A model generated the notes under the pieces. That model was not told where the DNA came from. It saw only the letters and a list, made by a program, of their open reading frames with translations, and did not search any database. The position numbers and the translations under genes were made by a program. From assembly GCA_010093605.1 (NCBI GenBank), contig MU004189.1, positions 379,834-443,833 on the forward strand: 64,000 nucleotides of DNA, read 5' to 3'. Shown piece after piece: positions 38,465 through 49,516 of the stretch. Within the stretch, counting starts at the first letter, position 1. Each line of letters starts with the position of its first letter. Source of the stretch: Lophium mytilinum. Its lineage: Eukaryota; Ascomycota; Dothideomycetes; Mytilinidiales; Mytilinidiaceae.

Positions 38465-40459
38465 ATGTCGACGGGGACATTCCGCACTCCCACGGACCTC
38501 GACGCTTCGAAGCGCGAATCTGGAGTTGAAGATCCGACCCAGCAATCTGAAATATGCATCTCGCCGAAGGAGAGACGTTGGTGGCAGGTCAGAAAGAAAG
38601 ACAAGGATATAAATTGGGAGAAAGAGTACAACAAGCTGTCGGCCCACTCAGAGCGCCTGGACGACCAACTCATAGACATGCAAAAAACAATGAGGGAGAA
38701 AGCAGCAACACTGAATCGGATGGGCCAAAGCGCGTTCAATGACGCGATACGCAATTATGACAAACCACTGGATATGGTGAGAGCTCTTTTGCAGGAGTTT
38801 GACGCCGCTCTGGAACGCGGATCAAAGTCAGATAACAGTTACCGGGTTGAGCGTCGCAGGGTAGAGGAGATGACGGAACAGCTTGTCCTAAAAGATCGGG
38901 ATTGGGAACATAAATGGCGACTTCACATGACTGAGGTGGAAAGAAAACAGGTCATGGATAGCCAGCATGAAGCCATGCAAAATCGAAAGATCCAGGAATT
39001 GACGGCCAATCTTCACAATTGCAACGTCTTCAAGGAGAAAGCTGAAAACGAGAGAGCTGCCCTCCAGTTACAGGTCAATGGCCACGGCTCCGACATAGAA
39101 CAACGCGAGATAGTTCACCGCGAAAGACTGAGTAAAGCAGAGCAGGACCTTCGAAATGAGCAAAGAACTCATGCTTGCGAGATAAAGGAGATTGAGGAGG
39201 ACAACGAGGACAAGCTCATTATGAAACAGAAGGATCACGATTCCCAGGTCAGAGTTCTGCGGAAAACGCTCTCGGACCAACAGAAGACGCAGAAGTCTAG
39301 GATCGATCTTATGAATACGGAGTTCGACGAAGAATTTCAGCAGCTGAAGCAAAAACAAAGTGAAGAGATTGATCAGCTGCACCAAAAAATCTCAGCAAAG
39401 GAGCAAGCCCACAGAGTGGAACTAGAGGCGTGCGAGAAACGTCACACACAGGAGGCGTTACGGCTAAAGAGGGAGTTCAAACAGATCCTGTCTCAGAAAC
39501 AGATAGCGCAGGCAGCCACAGAGAAGGCTCTACGAGAGGAGATTGCTCAATATAGTGGAGCGCTACTAACCCGGGATAAGAATGATTTTAATATGATGGA
39601 CCAATACGTCTTCGAACCTATGACGGATAGCGATATTGAGGCCAAGTTTGCGGATCTCGTCCAGGATGTTGACACCCTTTCGAGACTGGATTGGAAGCCG
39701 GATCCGAAAGGCTGGACAACCCAAGACCTTCGCAGCTTGGCAGAAAATGAGAGAATACTCAAGAAACAGATTCTGCAGGATAGCATCTGGAGCGTCCTTC
39801 ACAAATTCGTTTTTTGCAGCCCCTTCAGGGTGTTCGGGGAGAAGGGCGAATCTCTGGAGTCTGATTGGAACAAGGAATGTGGAGCAGGTACGTCCATAGC
39901 CTTAACCTGACTCACCAGATACTTTAAAGGGCTAATGATAGTAGACAATGAGCTGGACAACGGCGACTACGTTTGGCCGAAACCTCAAATGGAAACAGAG
40001 CGATGGCGATACATCACCATTCGAGAATGTAAAGCAGCTCTAAGGCAGAAACTACCCTCACAGTTTGACCCACGGTGGAAACTCAAGAAGGATTTTCAAG
40101 AATCAATCGAAGGTCTGAGGAAAAGCATTGTAGCGGCGCTTGAAGACTTGGTTGTGCTGGAGAAGGGCAGCCTTCAGATTTTGGATAAGATGGCAATGAG
40201 AGCTGCAAGGACGTGGCTCGACTTTGAATTACAGCGGTGCAGGGTTGTGGTACTGGTTCAGGGATCAAATTTGAGCGATGTGGAAGCGAAGGTGCAAAGA
40301 ACAAGAGAGGACGGCCTGGACCTGGTGATGGTGCCAAGGCTAATGAGGTTCGGCAACTCAAAAGGTGAGGGTCTTGACACGGGGGAAATCATCGCGGGCC
40401 GTGGGGGTGAAGTGGTCAGGATTGGGCGAGAGAGAAAGAACGGAGTTCGAGGTCCCTGA
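38465..40459 (+). CDS. Uncharacterised coiled-coil protein paired with Hsp70-like gene, 646 aa
   Basis: Two exons, 38465-39887 and 39942-40459, joined by a 54 bp intron (GCAG|GTACGT ... GATAG), phase 1; total 647 codons. The start MSTGTFRTPTDLDASK is chosen; an in-frame upstream ATG at 38375 would add a basic 30-residue leader. Residues about 40-375 are a long Glu/Lys/Gln coiled coil (for example EFQQLKQKQSEEIDQLHQKI). Residues about 375-475 are a different, probably globular segment: FEPMTDSDIEAKFADLVQDV, DWKPDPKGWTTQDL, LKKQILQDSIWSVLHKFVF, CSPFRVFGEKGESLESDW. The C-terminal part (about 480-646) is helical then low-complexity Gly/Arg. I recall the 'MTD.EI..+F..L ... ILQ..IW.+L ... PF+V.GE.G+.L' arrangement from other Pezizomycotina hypothetical proteins, but no function is known to me. 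Confidence 0.78.
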
Positions 40460-41102
40460 AATGAGGCTGCACGGCATATCTTCGGCAGAGACACTGTGAA
40501 TAAGCACGCTCTCATCGATACGTAGTCTCTCAGGATGAGTGAAAGAATGTCTCGTCTTAGAAGCCTATCGTCGGGATTGCTTCCAATGCCACAAATATGA
40601 CAACTTAGACGTGCATGTGAGAGTCGCACGGGGACCTACTATAGATCTGTCCGCATGAATCGTAACGCGGCTAAAGCGCAGTATTCTTAGCCGCTTCCGT
40701 TTGGGTTTCGGTGGACTCTAGGCGAGCATCGAGCATCTTCATTCTCCAAAGAACTTTGCGACGCCATCTGCCCCTCCGTCTCCTCCACGGGCTTTGCTAC
40801 GCCCCCCAAATTGTGCCCCTCCGTCCGCTGCTTTCGATCTGTCGTCTCCTCCCATCGTCGCCAGCCACGTTGGAGGACTCGTTCCGCTTGACCAAGCGTG
40901 GCCCGGCCATGAAAACATGTCAAGAGCATCTACGCCTGCACTCCCTCTTTATCACGCGTCCGCAGCCCTGCCAGAGGACTCAGAGTCCCACAATGCCCTA
41001 CACCTGCGACCAGCGCAGGCTCAGCGCCGTTCAGCGCCCTCAGTATGTCCTAAAACCCACGCCCCTTTCGTGAATGACTGGAGACGGGCAACACTAACGT
41101 CC
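40460..41102. other. Intergenic 0.6 kb upstream of PMR1
   Basis: The PMR1 reading frame stays open upstream to an ATG at 40794, giving a 103-residue low-complexity extension that resembles untranslated Pro/Ser-rich sequence. I regard it as 5' leader/promoter; a longer isoform or an upstream intron cannot be excluded. Confidence 0.4.
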
Positions 41103-44100
41103 ATGTCCTTTCTTCAGTCGTTGACATCATCCTACTCCATCCTCACGCCCACCGAGACCGCGCACCGCCTCTCAACCTCCCTGACCCATGGTCTGTCGCC
41201 AGCAGGGGCTTCTGCAAGGATCCACCAGTATGGCACAAATGAACTCCCCCACGAAGACCCGGAGCCTCTATGGCTGCGCTTCCTCAAGCAGTTCAAGGAG
41301 ACTCTCATTCTGCTTCTCCTCGGATCTGCTGCCGTATCCTTCCTCATGGGAAACCTGGAAGACGCCATCAGCATAACTGCTGCCGTCACAATCGTTGTCT
41401 CGGTGGGCTTCGTCCAGGAATATAGATCAGAAAAGTCCTTGGAAGCTTTAAGCCAGCTCGTCCCTCACTCTGCCCATGTTATCCGAAGCGGAATCACACA
41501 TGTGCGAGAACACGCAGTTGCAGTGAATGGTTCTGCCGGTATAGAGTTAGAAGATGTGAAAGACAATGCTGTGTCGCTGGAAGCTGCAGAACGAACATCA
41601 ACAACCCTCTCTGCTACCTTACTAGTGCCCGGCGACCTTGTCCTGTTCCATACAGGAGACCGGATTCCAGCTGACATTCGCATTACCCACGCGGCAGACC
41701 TTGCGATTGACGAGTCGAATTTGACCGGCGAGAACGAACCCGTGGTGAAAGCACCAGATACGATTCCTTCGCCGTCGTCTTCCATGGGCCAGTCGCGCCC
41801 GCATTCTCCCTTCTATGCATCACCTGCAGCAGGCACTGTAGGTGCGGATATTCGCCTCAATGATCAAACCAACATCGCATTCATGGGTACACTTGTCCGC
41901 TCTGGCTACGGACAGGGCGTTGTCATTGGCACAGGAGCAAATACTGAATTCGGAGCTATATCCGCTTCTCTCCAGGAGATCGAAAGCCCTCGCACGCCTC
42001 TACAACTGTCAATGGATAGGCTTGGCAAAGAGCTAAGCTATATGTCCTTCGGTGTGATTGGCTTCATCATGCTCCTTGGGCTGTGGCGCGGCTGGGAATT
42101 TTTAGAAATGTTCCAAATCGGAGTATCGCTTGCTGTAGCTGCGATCCCGGAAGGGCTGCCCATCATCGTTACGGTGACCCTAGCGTTGGGCGTTTTGCGG
42201 ATGTCTAAGAGAGATGCGATTGTACGACGACTTCCCAGCGTGGAAACTTTGGGGTCAGTGAACGTAGTGTGTAGTGACAAGACTGGTATGTGCAGAAAAC
42301 CCCAATCTGTAGAGCAAGACTGGGCATAAGAAGCTAACAACACTCAAAGGCACTCTGACAACTAACCATATGACTGTTACTAAACTATGGCACTTCGACG
42401 AGCCTGCACCGGTTGATGTTGTCAAGAAGCATGGTTCTGCTACGCTCGACCCTGCGACCCGTATCATCCTGCGTATAGGCAATATCGTGAACAATGCTCG
42501 TCTACTCGGTGCTCACGCAGACTCTCATGCTACTGCATCCTCTGCAGCGGTCCTGTCCTCTACCATGGGGGACGATGCTTCAATTTCCAAAAGCCGTTGG
42601 GTGGGCCAACCTACAGACGTCGCCCTTCTAGATCTTTTGGACGCATTTGGCGAGGATGATGTGAGGGAAAGGATCGGCAGTCGCCGAAATGAGACGCCGT
42701 TCAGCTCGGAGCGAAAATGGATGGGCGTGGTAATACAAGGCAGCTCAGGGACAGAACTTACCGCTGGGTCTGATGTAGCTTACATCAAAGGTGCTCTCGA
42801 GAAAGTGCTGGATCGATGTGATACGTATATCACTGCCCAAGGCCGAGAGGTTATTCTGGACGCTCCTAAACGACAAGAAGCCTTGAATGCTGCCGAGTCC
42901 ATGGCGCAGGATGGACTTAGAGTCCTTGGATTCGCAAGTGGATCATCGCGTGAAGGGCGCAAATCTGGACTACAAACGCCGCACAAGAGCCAAAGCGGCA
43001 ACGCCTCGCCCAATAATGCGTCCGAACAAAGTCCAAAGCACGTCACTAATCCACATGACGACGAGGCCTTCCGCGGATTAGCGTTTGCTGGCCTAGTTGG
43101 CATGAACGACCCTCCGCGCAAGGGCGTGGACAGGTCAATACGGCGGCTCATGGCGGGACGAGTCAAGGTTATCATGATCACTGGGGACGCAGAGACCACA
43201 GCCGTAGCCATCGGCAGGAAGTTAGGCATGCCAATCACGATGAACTCCGCCATTGGTCGCTCTGTGCTAAATGGAGATGAACTGGACCAGATGAGCGAGG
43301 AGGAACTTTCGCACGCAATTGCCACCACATCCATATTTGCACGAACGAGTCCGGAACACAAACTAAAAATCGTTCGCGCTCTGCAATCGCGTGGAGACGT
43401 AGTCGCCATGACTGGGGATGGAGTCAATGATGCACCGGCATTGAAGAAAGCCGACATTGGGATCTCTATGGGCCGATTGGGGACAGATGTTGCTAAAGAA
43501 GCAGCTGACATGATCTTGACCGACGATGATTTCTCAACAATTTTGAGTGCCATCGAGGAAGGCAAGGGCATATTTTACAACATTCAGAACTTCTTGACCT
43601 TTCAACTGAGCACCAGCGCGGCTGCTCTTAGCCTAGTACTTCTGAGTACCTTTCTTGGATTTCAAAATCCTCTCAACGCTATGCAAATCCTGTGGATAAG
43701 TAAGCAGATATCTCATCCACCTATTTAGCGGTGAAAAGCTAATATTGCTAGACATTCTTATGGACGGCCCTCCTGCGCAATCTCTAGGAGTAGAGCCAGT
43801 AGACCCGGCAGTGATGACTCGTCCTCCTCGCGCCCGAAACGCTCGCGTTTTGACCCGACCCCTTCTTCAACGAGTCCTGCAATCGGCGTCAATCATCATG
43901 CTCGGCACATTGATGATATACTACCACGAGATGACTTCAGATGGCGAAGTTACTGCTCGTGACACCACTATGACCTTTACTTGCTTCGTCTTATTCGACA
44001 TGTTCAACGCACTGACGTGCCGCTCCGAAGCCAAATCCGTCCTGACTGGAGAGATCGGGCTCTTTTCCAACAAAATGTTCAACTATGCCGTCGCAGGCAG

Positions 44101-44293
44101 CCTCCTTGGGCAACTTGCTGTGATTTACCTGCCTTTGTTGCAGAGTATATTCCAAACAGAAGCCCTCGGCTTCATGGACCTCATTCATCTAATAGCAGTA
44201 GCCAGCTGCGTGTTTTGGGCCGATGAAGCCAGAAAATTTTATCATCGCTGGAAACGGGGGCGTGGATTAGCAGGATATAGCGGCAGTGTATGA
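41103..44293 (+). CDS. PMR1: Golgi P-type Ca2+/Mn2+-transporting ATPase Pmr1, 1024 aa from chosen start
   Basis: Three exons: 41103-42285, 42350-43699 and 43752-44293; 1025 codons. The start [18 protein letters not shown] is chosen because the family N-domain ([18 protein letters not shown]) follows soon after. P-type signatures: actuator loop [11 protein letters not shown], membrane motif [17 protein letters not shown] in M4, phosphorylation site [17 protein letters not shown] (D392), nucleotide domain, hinge [19 protein letters not shown], and M6 [15 protein letters not shown]. These are the SPCA/Pmr1 features (PEGLP plus NxxxD in M6, shorter than PMCA pumps and lacking a calmodulin tail). 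It loads the Golgi with Ca2+ and Mn2+ needed for secretion and glycosylation. The first intron falls inside the phosphorylation signature, after the first base of the Gly codon in DKTGTLT. Length is in the normal range. Confidence 0.96.
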
Positions 44294-44544
44294 TACGGTT
44301 TAGTTGAGGTCACAGCCTTTATACACTTTGTAAGATATGTCAATAGTCGTAGGGATGCATTCAAATTGGATGAAGTTTCCCTTCCTTGATCATCTTGCTG
44401 CGTGTACAGTCTTCAGCTGACAAACTCTTCTGACTGATATCAGGTTCTAGTCGTTAGCGCTAACAGATCTGCAGACAAAAGGGTCAGGGGACTGTCTAGT
44501 TTCCGTCCTAAAGCATGGGTATCTGTGTTGATAGCAGACTAAAC

Positions 44545-46644
44545 CTAGCTATCCTTCATGGTCGTATCTACGCTCTCTTCCTGTCGCATTAAGTACCCCA
44601 TGATACCCCATAGCCCTCGCATGACTTCTATCCTGTCTTCAACAACGAAGAAGTCGTACCACCGAGTCCGGTGCAGCACAGGTGAAGCCCATAATTTATC
44701 TCCAGGGAGATCGCTTGGTAAAACGCCATTCGTCAAGAGTTGGACATAAAACGGATGTACGCGCAGCTTGAGAATGCTGACATGATGATTGAGTGACGAA
44801 ACCATGTAAACCTAGTCTTAGCATTAGTACACGTTCGTCGACTTGGTTTCAAATCAACCAGCACACTCACTTCATCCCACTCCGCATCAGAGCTCTTCCC
44901 AACGGCTTGATATTCGACTTTGGTGTCCCAGAAGCCATTACCAGGCTTCAGGACCTTCCAAATCTCCGCAGCAGACATTCGCCGCCTTTCTCTACCCCCC
45001 AGTCTTGTGCGCACAGGCTTCTCCTCCTTCTCCTTGTCTTTCTCTACTGGCACATCGCTTCCCCCGGACGCTTCTCCAACTTCACCCCCGGGGCCTCCAC
45101 CCCATCGAGGCTGAGTAACCCACCACTTGCCATCCCCAGGCTTCTGCTCCGTCTTACCTTCTCTCGCCCGCTCTTGGGACAACAGCAACATCCCCCCAAG
45201 CTCTCTCACGACGTCTAGCACCGACTCCGCCTCCAAAGACCCACTGCTTCCAAAGTCCGTCTCCGCTCTGCACTGAACCCCCAACACCGGCCCCTCCAAC
45301 CAACCCGCGCGAGCTCTCATCCGATCCGCCGGCGCCCTCCATGCCACAGTGCTTATCCGCACAGGAAACCTCACACTCTCGAGCGCAAGCGCAGGCGGGC
45401 GTCGATGCGGCACAAGCGTGAGGCCGAACGCCCACGCAATCGGCTCCAGAAAGCCGCGCACGGTGTCCATGCGATACGCGTCTGGCATCTCGGCGCCGTT
45501 GCCGAGTCGGTTGCCGCGGTACGTGCCTGGGATTTTCTCGGCTGGCGCTGCGGGGACGGCGCCGGGGACTTTCGGGGGCTGGGTGCGGGCGGGGAGGGAG
45601 AAGCTGGAGCTGGATGTGATGGTGGCTGGTGGGGTGGGTTTGGAGGCAGGTTTTGGGTCGGGCGCGGCCTCAGGAATGGGTAGTGGGGACGGCTCCTTGG
45701 GGGATTCGGTTGCGGTCTTGGCTTTCTTTCGTGGCTCTTCAACGTTCATGGCTTCGATTTCGGCTTGGAGGTCGCGGTCGTTGGCTTGGGCGTCTTTGGG
45801 AGGGCTGGCAGAGTCCTTGGGGCCTTCGTGGGCGGCTTCTGGTGCTGGGGGGATATACTCGTCTAGCGAGGTGTCCCAGTAGTAGGCCATGTTGTCCAGC
45901 CCTTCCCAGAACCGGCGGAAGTGAGCAAGGCGAGGGGCGGGTTGGTTCAGTTTGGGGGATCTGGTCAACACGGAGAAGGCATCTTCGTTGGTGTAATAGA
46001 GCTCCTTCGCTCGGATGTAGAACTCCTTGCGGTCAAGAGGCTTCCGGCCATTGCTGAGCACTCGATCTGGAGCGTCCACCTCGACGCCCTCTGGGATTGG
46101 CTCTAACCAGGATGCGGGGGGTAAGAATGACAATCCATTTGGGGACGTGGATAGCAGTGATTCAAAGTCGCCTGGGGGCTCGCACGTGACATTCAGGAGA
46201 GCCAAGTGCTCGGCGGTCACATCAGAGGGCTTCCTGATAGCGGCGAAACGTGCAGTTAGGTCGGAGGCATCGCCTTTGGTCCATTTCGGGGGCTCTCTAG
46301 ATGCAGACGGCTCAGGCGGAAAGGAGGGAAAGGCGACAGGCGAAGGCTTTGAAGGAGGGGCGCGCTCTTTGGTAGCATCATGTCGGCCAGCGAGAAACGA
46401 GCCTGAGGCATCAATCAGTATGGACTAGAAAGCAGCCTCGCTAGCCCCAGGGAAGCCTCGAGATGGTATGTCTAGCCCATTTGGAGGAGACGGCTGAGGT
46501 TCATGTACTTCGTCGTTGATTCTAGACTGTCGGTCTCCCGCGCAGGCGCCATATGTCAAGCACGGGCCTTTCGTACCGCGAGAGTGACATTCTGGAGATG
46601 GTGGAGTGAGCAAAGACGCACTTACTGTTGCCGAAGCCAAACAT
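44545..46644 (-). CDS. Uncharacterised fungal protein, 640 aa
   Basis: Four exons: 46626-46644 (19 bp), 46509-46591, 44871-46424 and 44545-44811; 641 codons. The second intron (46425-46508, 84 bp) is a multiple of three but has an in-frame TAG as its last codon, so it must be spliced (GAA|GTACAT ... TTTCTAG). The N-terminus (MFGFGNKCHSRGTKGPCLTY) is Cys-containing. The middle is Pro/Ser/Lys/Glu-rich and disordered (about 180-260), between a helical FWEGLDNMAYYWDTSLDEYI block and a folded C-terminal half with GTYRGNRLGNGAEMPDAYRM, FLEPIAWAFGLTLVPHRRPP, GWLEGPVLGVQCRAETDF and the final LHRTRWYDFFVVEDRIEVMR. I cannot assign a domain or function. Convergent with PMR1 (252 bp apart) and divergent from the next gene. 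Confidence 0.75.
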
Positions 46645-47381
46645 GACGCCCTGCGATGGATGAACGCGCGCTCTATAGACGAGTCTTTGTATTTACAGAG
46701 GACAGCTGTGCCGCACGACGTAGCCGCCCACGTCTAGCGAGGCAGCGTGTTCCCAGAAAGTGTCGAGCTGCAGCCAGCCGCTAACGGCATACTGCATTTG
46801 GGGAGATTCAGTGATTTTGAACAACAGCATCACTGATTAACATAGCTTGCTTAATTACTCACATAACGATGCTCTATGAACTGAAGATTCAGGGTTTGAT
46901 CAATTCTTCGGTATCAGCCTCAAGCTATTCTTTTCCGATGAATTATGGTAGTTCGAACGTCAGAACCCGAGAACTGACATACTCACCTGTCGCAACCCGT
47001 AAAGCACCCATAGTGTCCACCGAAACCTATATCCACCAGGGCCTTCTGTCCAATAACGGCTTCATACATGCCCCCCTAGCGTTATGTAGGACTGCGGCCC
47101 GAACCCGAGCCTGCATGGCAGCCTCATGCCGTGATTGCTCTCCGGTCCAAGTACGACGATTAATACTACTGGGAATAAGGACGAAGAGACAAATGTGTTT
47201 ATATTGAGTTATTTGAAGAAGCGATACACTCTCAGTGAATGGCGTTGGCCTCTGGCTGACACGTGACCATCGGACCCGCCCTAAGCGATTGTTTGTTGAC
47301 CGAACCGCGCTCTTGATTTCCGCTCCGCCACCCTCCCCCCCTCGCACTACCACCGCATCCTCTGGTCTACTAACATAATTT
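46645..47381. promoter_or_regulatory. Divergent promoter, 0.7 kb
   Basis: Separates the 640-aa gene (minus) from the 673-aa coiled-coil gene (plus). A CACGTG E-box lies at 47260-47265, about 120 bp upstream of the right-hand start codon. The small plus-strand ORF at 46869 has no domain and is not annotated. Confidence 0.45.
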
Positions 47382-49516
47382 ATGGCGCCAGACATGGAGT
47401 CAGACAGTATTCCTGAAGTAACAGATGTGAGTATATTCTCTTCAGATCACACGCGGCACCGATTACTGACAACTGGCGCGTCTGCAGCTACACCATTCGC
47501 TCCGAACCACGAGTCTGGAATTGAACCTGGCGCGCAGCAAGCACTCCGTCGAAGTCGTCGCTAAGGACGAGGATATCAGGAAGCTTCGATTCCAAATCCA
47601 GCTGCTCGACGATGAGAACGACGATCTAAACGAAAAGTTGAGCGAGGAAGAAGCGCGTTCGGATGGACTGGAGACAGCGTTGGACGAAGCACTAGCTCAG
47701 TTGGAGCAGCTCCAGTCTGAGAAAGAAGCGCTGGAGAACGACATACGCATCAAGTCCAGGGAACTCAGTAACGTCAAGGTACGGGTTACTTACACTAGCG
47801 GGCAAGTCGCAACACTAACACTGGACATAGGCTGAGCTGAAAGCGATGGAGAGCGTTGGCACCGACTCTACGAAAGTCCTAACGGAGAAACTAGCCCTAT
47901 CTCGCGAGGTTGCTACCCTCAAGCCGGAATTGCAATACCTACGAACCCAGGTGGAGACAAATCAAGGATTGCTTGCCGAAAAGCTCTCGCTTCAACGCGA
48001 GTTGACCACCTTACAAGTCGAGCTCGAAAATGAAAAGCGCACATCCGCACGAGCACTGGCTAGACAAGGGAAGAACAATGAACAAGATGAGGAGTTGATC
48101 GCAGAACTGGAGTCCCTCCGGAAGGACCTAGGCAAGCAGAAGCGCGACCGCGAGCGAGCCGAGAAAGCCCTGCAAAAATCCGAGACCGCCCTGGAGAAAG
48201 CCCAGTCAGATCTCGAATCTCAGGATTTGCTGAGGCAGAAGGAATCAAGCGCAAAAGCGGACAAGGCCCTGGCTGCCGAGTTGGAAACACTTCAGAAGGA
48301 TCTAGCTAAGCAAAAGCGCGAATGCGAACGTGCCGAGAAAGCCTTGGAGAAATCCGAACTCGCTCTGGAGAAGTCCAGGTCCGACCACCAGTCTCAGAAG
48401 CGTGCTACTGAGCTCGCCTTACAAAAGGTTGAAAGGGCCTACAACAACAAGGAAGACGATCCCCAGGTTGATGAACTACGGAAAGAACTAGCTCAGGAGA
48501 AGCTGGACCGCCAGAAACAAGAGAAGGAGTTCTTCAAGGCTCAGGCTCAAGCTGAGGGCCACCAGGCTGTCCTTGATGAGAAACTGAACGCTTTCCGGAA
48601 CAAGCTAAAGTCAACCAAGGATAAGCTCAAGGAAACAGAAACCGAGGTCCAGAAGCTCAAGGCTGAAGCTGCCACACGCCCGATTGTCGAAAAGCCTGCA
48701 AAGAACCCCCGCAAGAGAATGGCAGCCTCTGTCGACCCAGATGCGACTATCGGCACACCTGGCGATGGTGTACCTATGAAGAGAACAAAACGAGCTGCTA
48801 CTGCAGCTGTGGGTGACAAATCGACATTCTCGATTACGCCCTTCTTGAACCGCACCGCGAGCATAGCGCCTGATAGCCCTCCCCAAGATGAACCGACAAT
48901 AGAAGAGGATGAAAAAGAAGAGGCTCTCGAAGCGACTCCCTCCGCGCCTCCCAAGAAAGCCACCAAGAAAGCTGCCCAGCCCAAGGTAAAACCAATAGCA
49001 AAACCGCTTGCGCCAGCAGCTTCAAGTAAAGCCAACGCAAAACCACCTGCACGAAAGAAGGCCCCCATCTCTACTCTGGAGAAGGTCACCGAAGAAGTAA
49101 CCGAAGTTGCAGAGGAGAATGCGGAAAAGCCTGTTTCCGCCCCGATTACTACTATCACGGAGAACACGGAAAACATCATGGTCCCTACATTTCCCGTACT
49201 TAAACCTGCGTCTCGCCCAAAAGCCAAGCCTCGAAAGTCCCTCATGTCCTTCGCTGCTTTCAACGAGGAGCCAGCCCCCGAGAAGAAGAAGAAGCGCAAG
49301 CTGGGCAGCAGTGGTCTGGGCAAGACACTGTTTGATGCTGAGGAAGACGATCTTCCACCGAAGCCGATCCCGGGCAAGGGGCTTTTTGCTGCGCGAGCGC
49401 TAGGGAAGACCCTACTGGCTGGAAAGGGTGCCAAAGGACCAATCAGTGGAGGTTTCAAGATGATGACGGAGGATGGATTCCAGTTTTCGCCTCTGAAGAA
49501 GGATCGTAGGAGGTAG
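47382..49516 (+). CDS. Long coiled-coil protein with basic C-terminus, 673 aa
   Basis: Three exons: 47382-47426, 47488-47778 and 47831-49516; 674 codons. Start MAPDMESDSIPEVTD. Residues about 16-380 are a continuous coiled coil (for example LDDENDDLNEKLSEEEARSD, EKLALSREVATLKPELQYL). Within it a 58-residue (174 bp) tandem duplication is visible: AELESLRKDLGKQKRDRERA from 48101 and AELETLQKDLAKQKRECERA from 48275. Then comes a disordered Lys/Ala/Pro-rich tail (KKATKKAAQPKVKPIAKP), a short FSITPFLNRTASI motif and a conserved-looking end, FKMMTEDGFQFSPLKKDRRR. Overall layout (N-terminal coil, disordered tail, short terminal motif) resembles spindle/kinetochore coiled-coil proteins such as the monopolin subunit Lrs4/Mde4, but this is only an architectural guess. 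Nuclear localisation is likely from the basic clusters. Confidence 0.75.

Noticed and set aside
40794-41102. 103-residue upstream extension of PMR1
   Set aside because: Low-complexity and not similar to Pmr1 N-termini; kept as 5' leader in the annotation but not excluded.
42780-43571. 263-codon minus-strand ORF
   Set aside because: Antisense to the conserved P and N domains of PMR1; conserved protein is on the plus strand.
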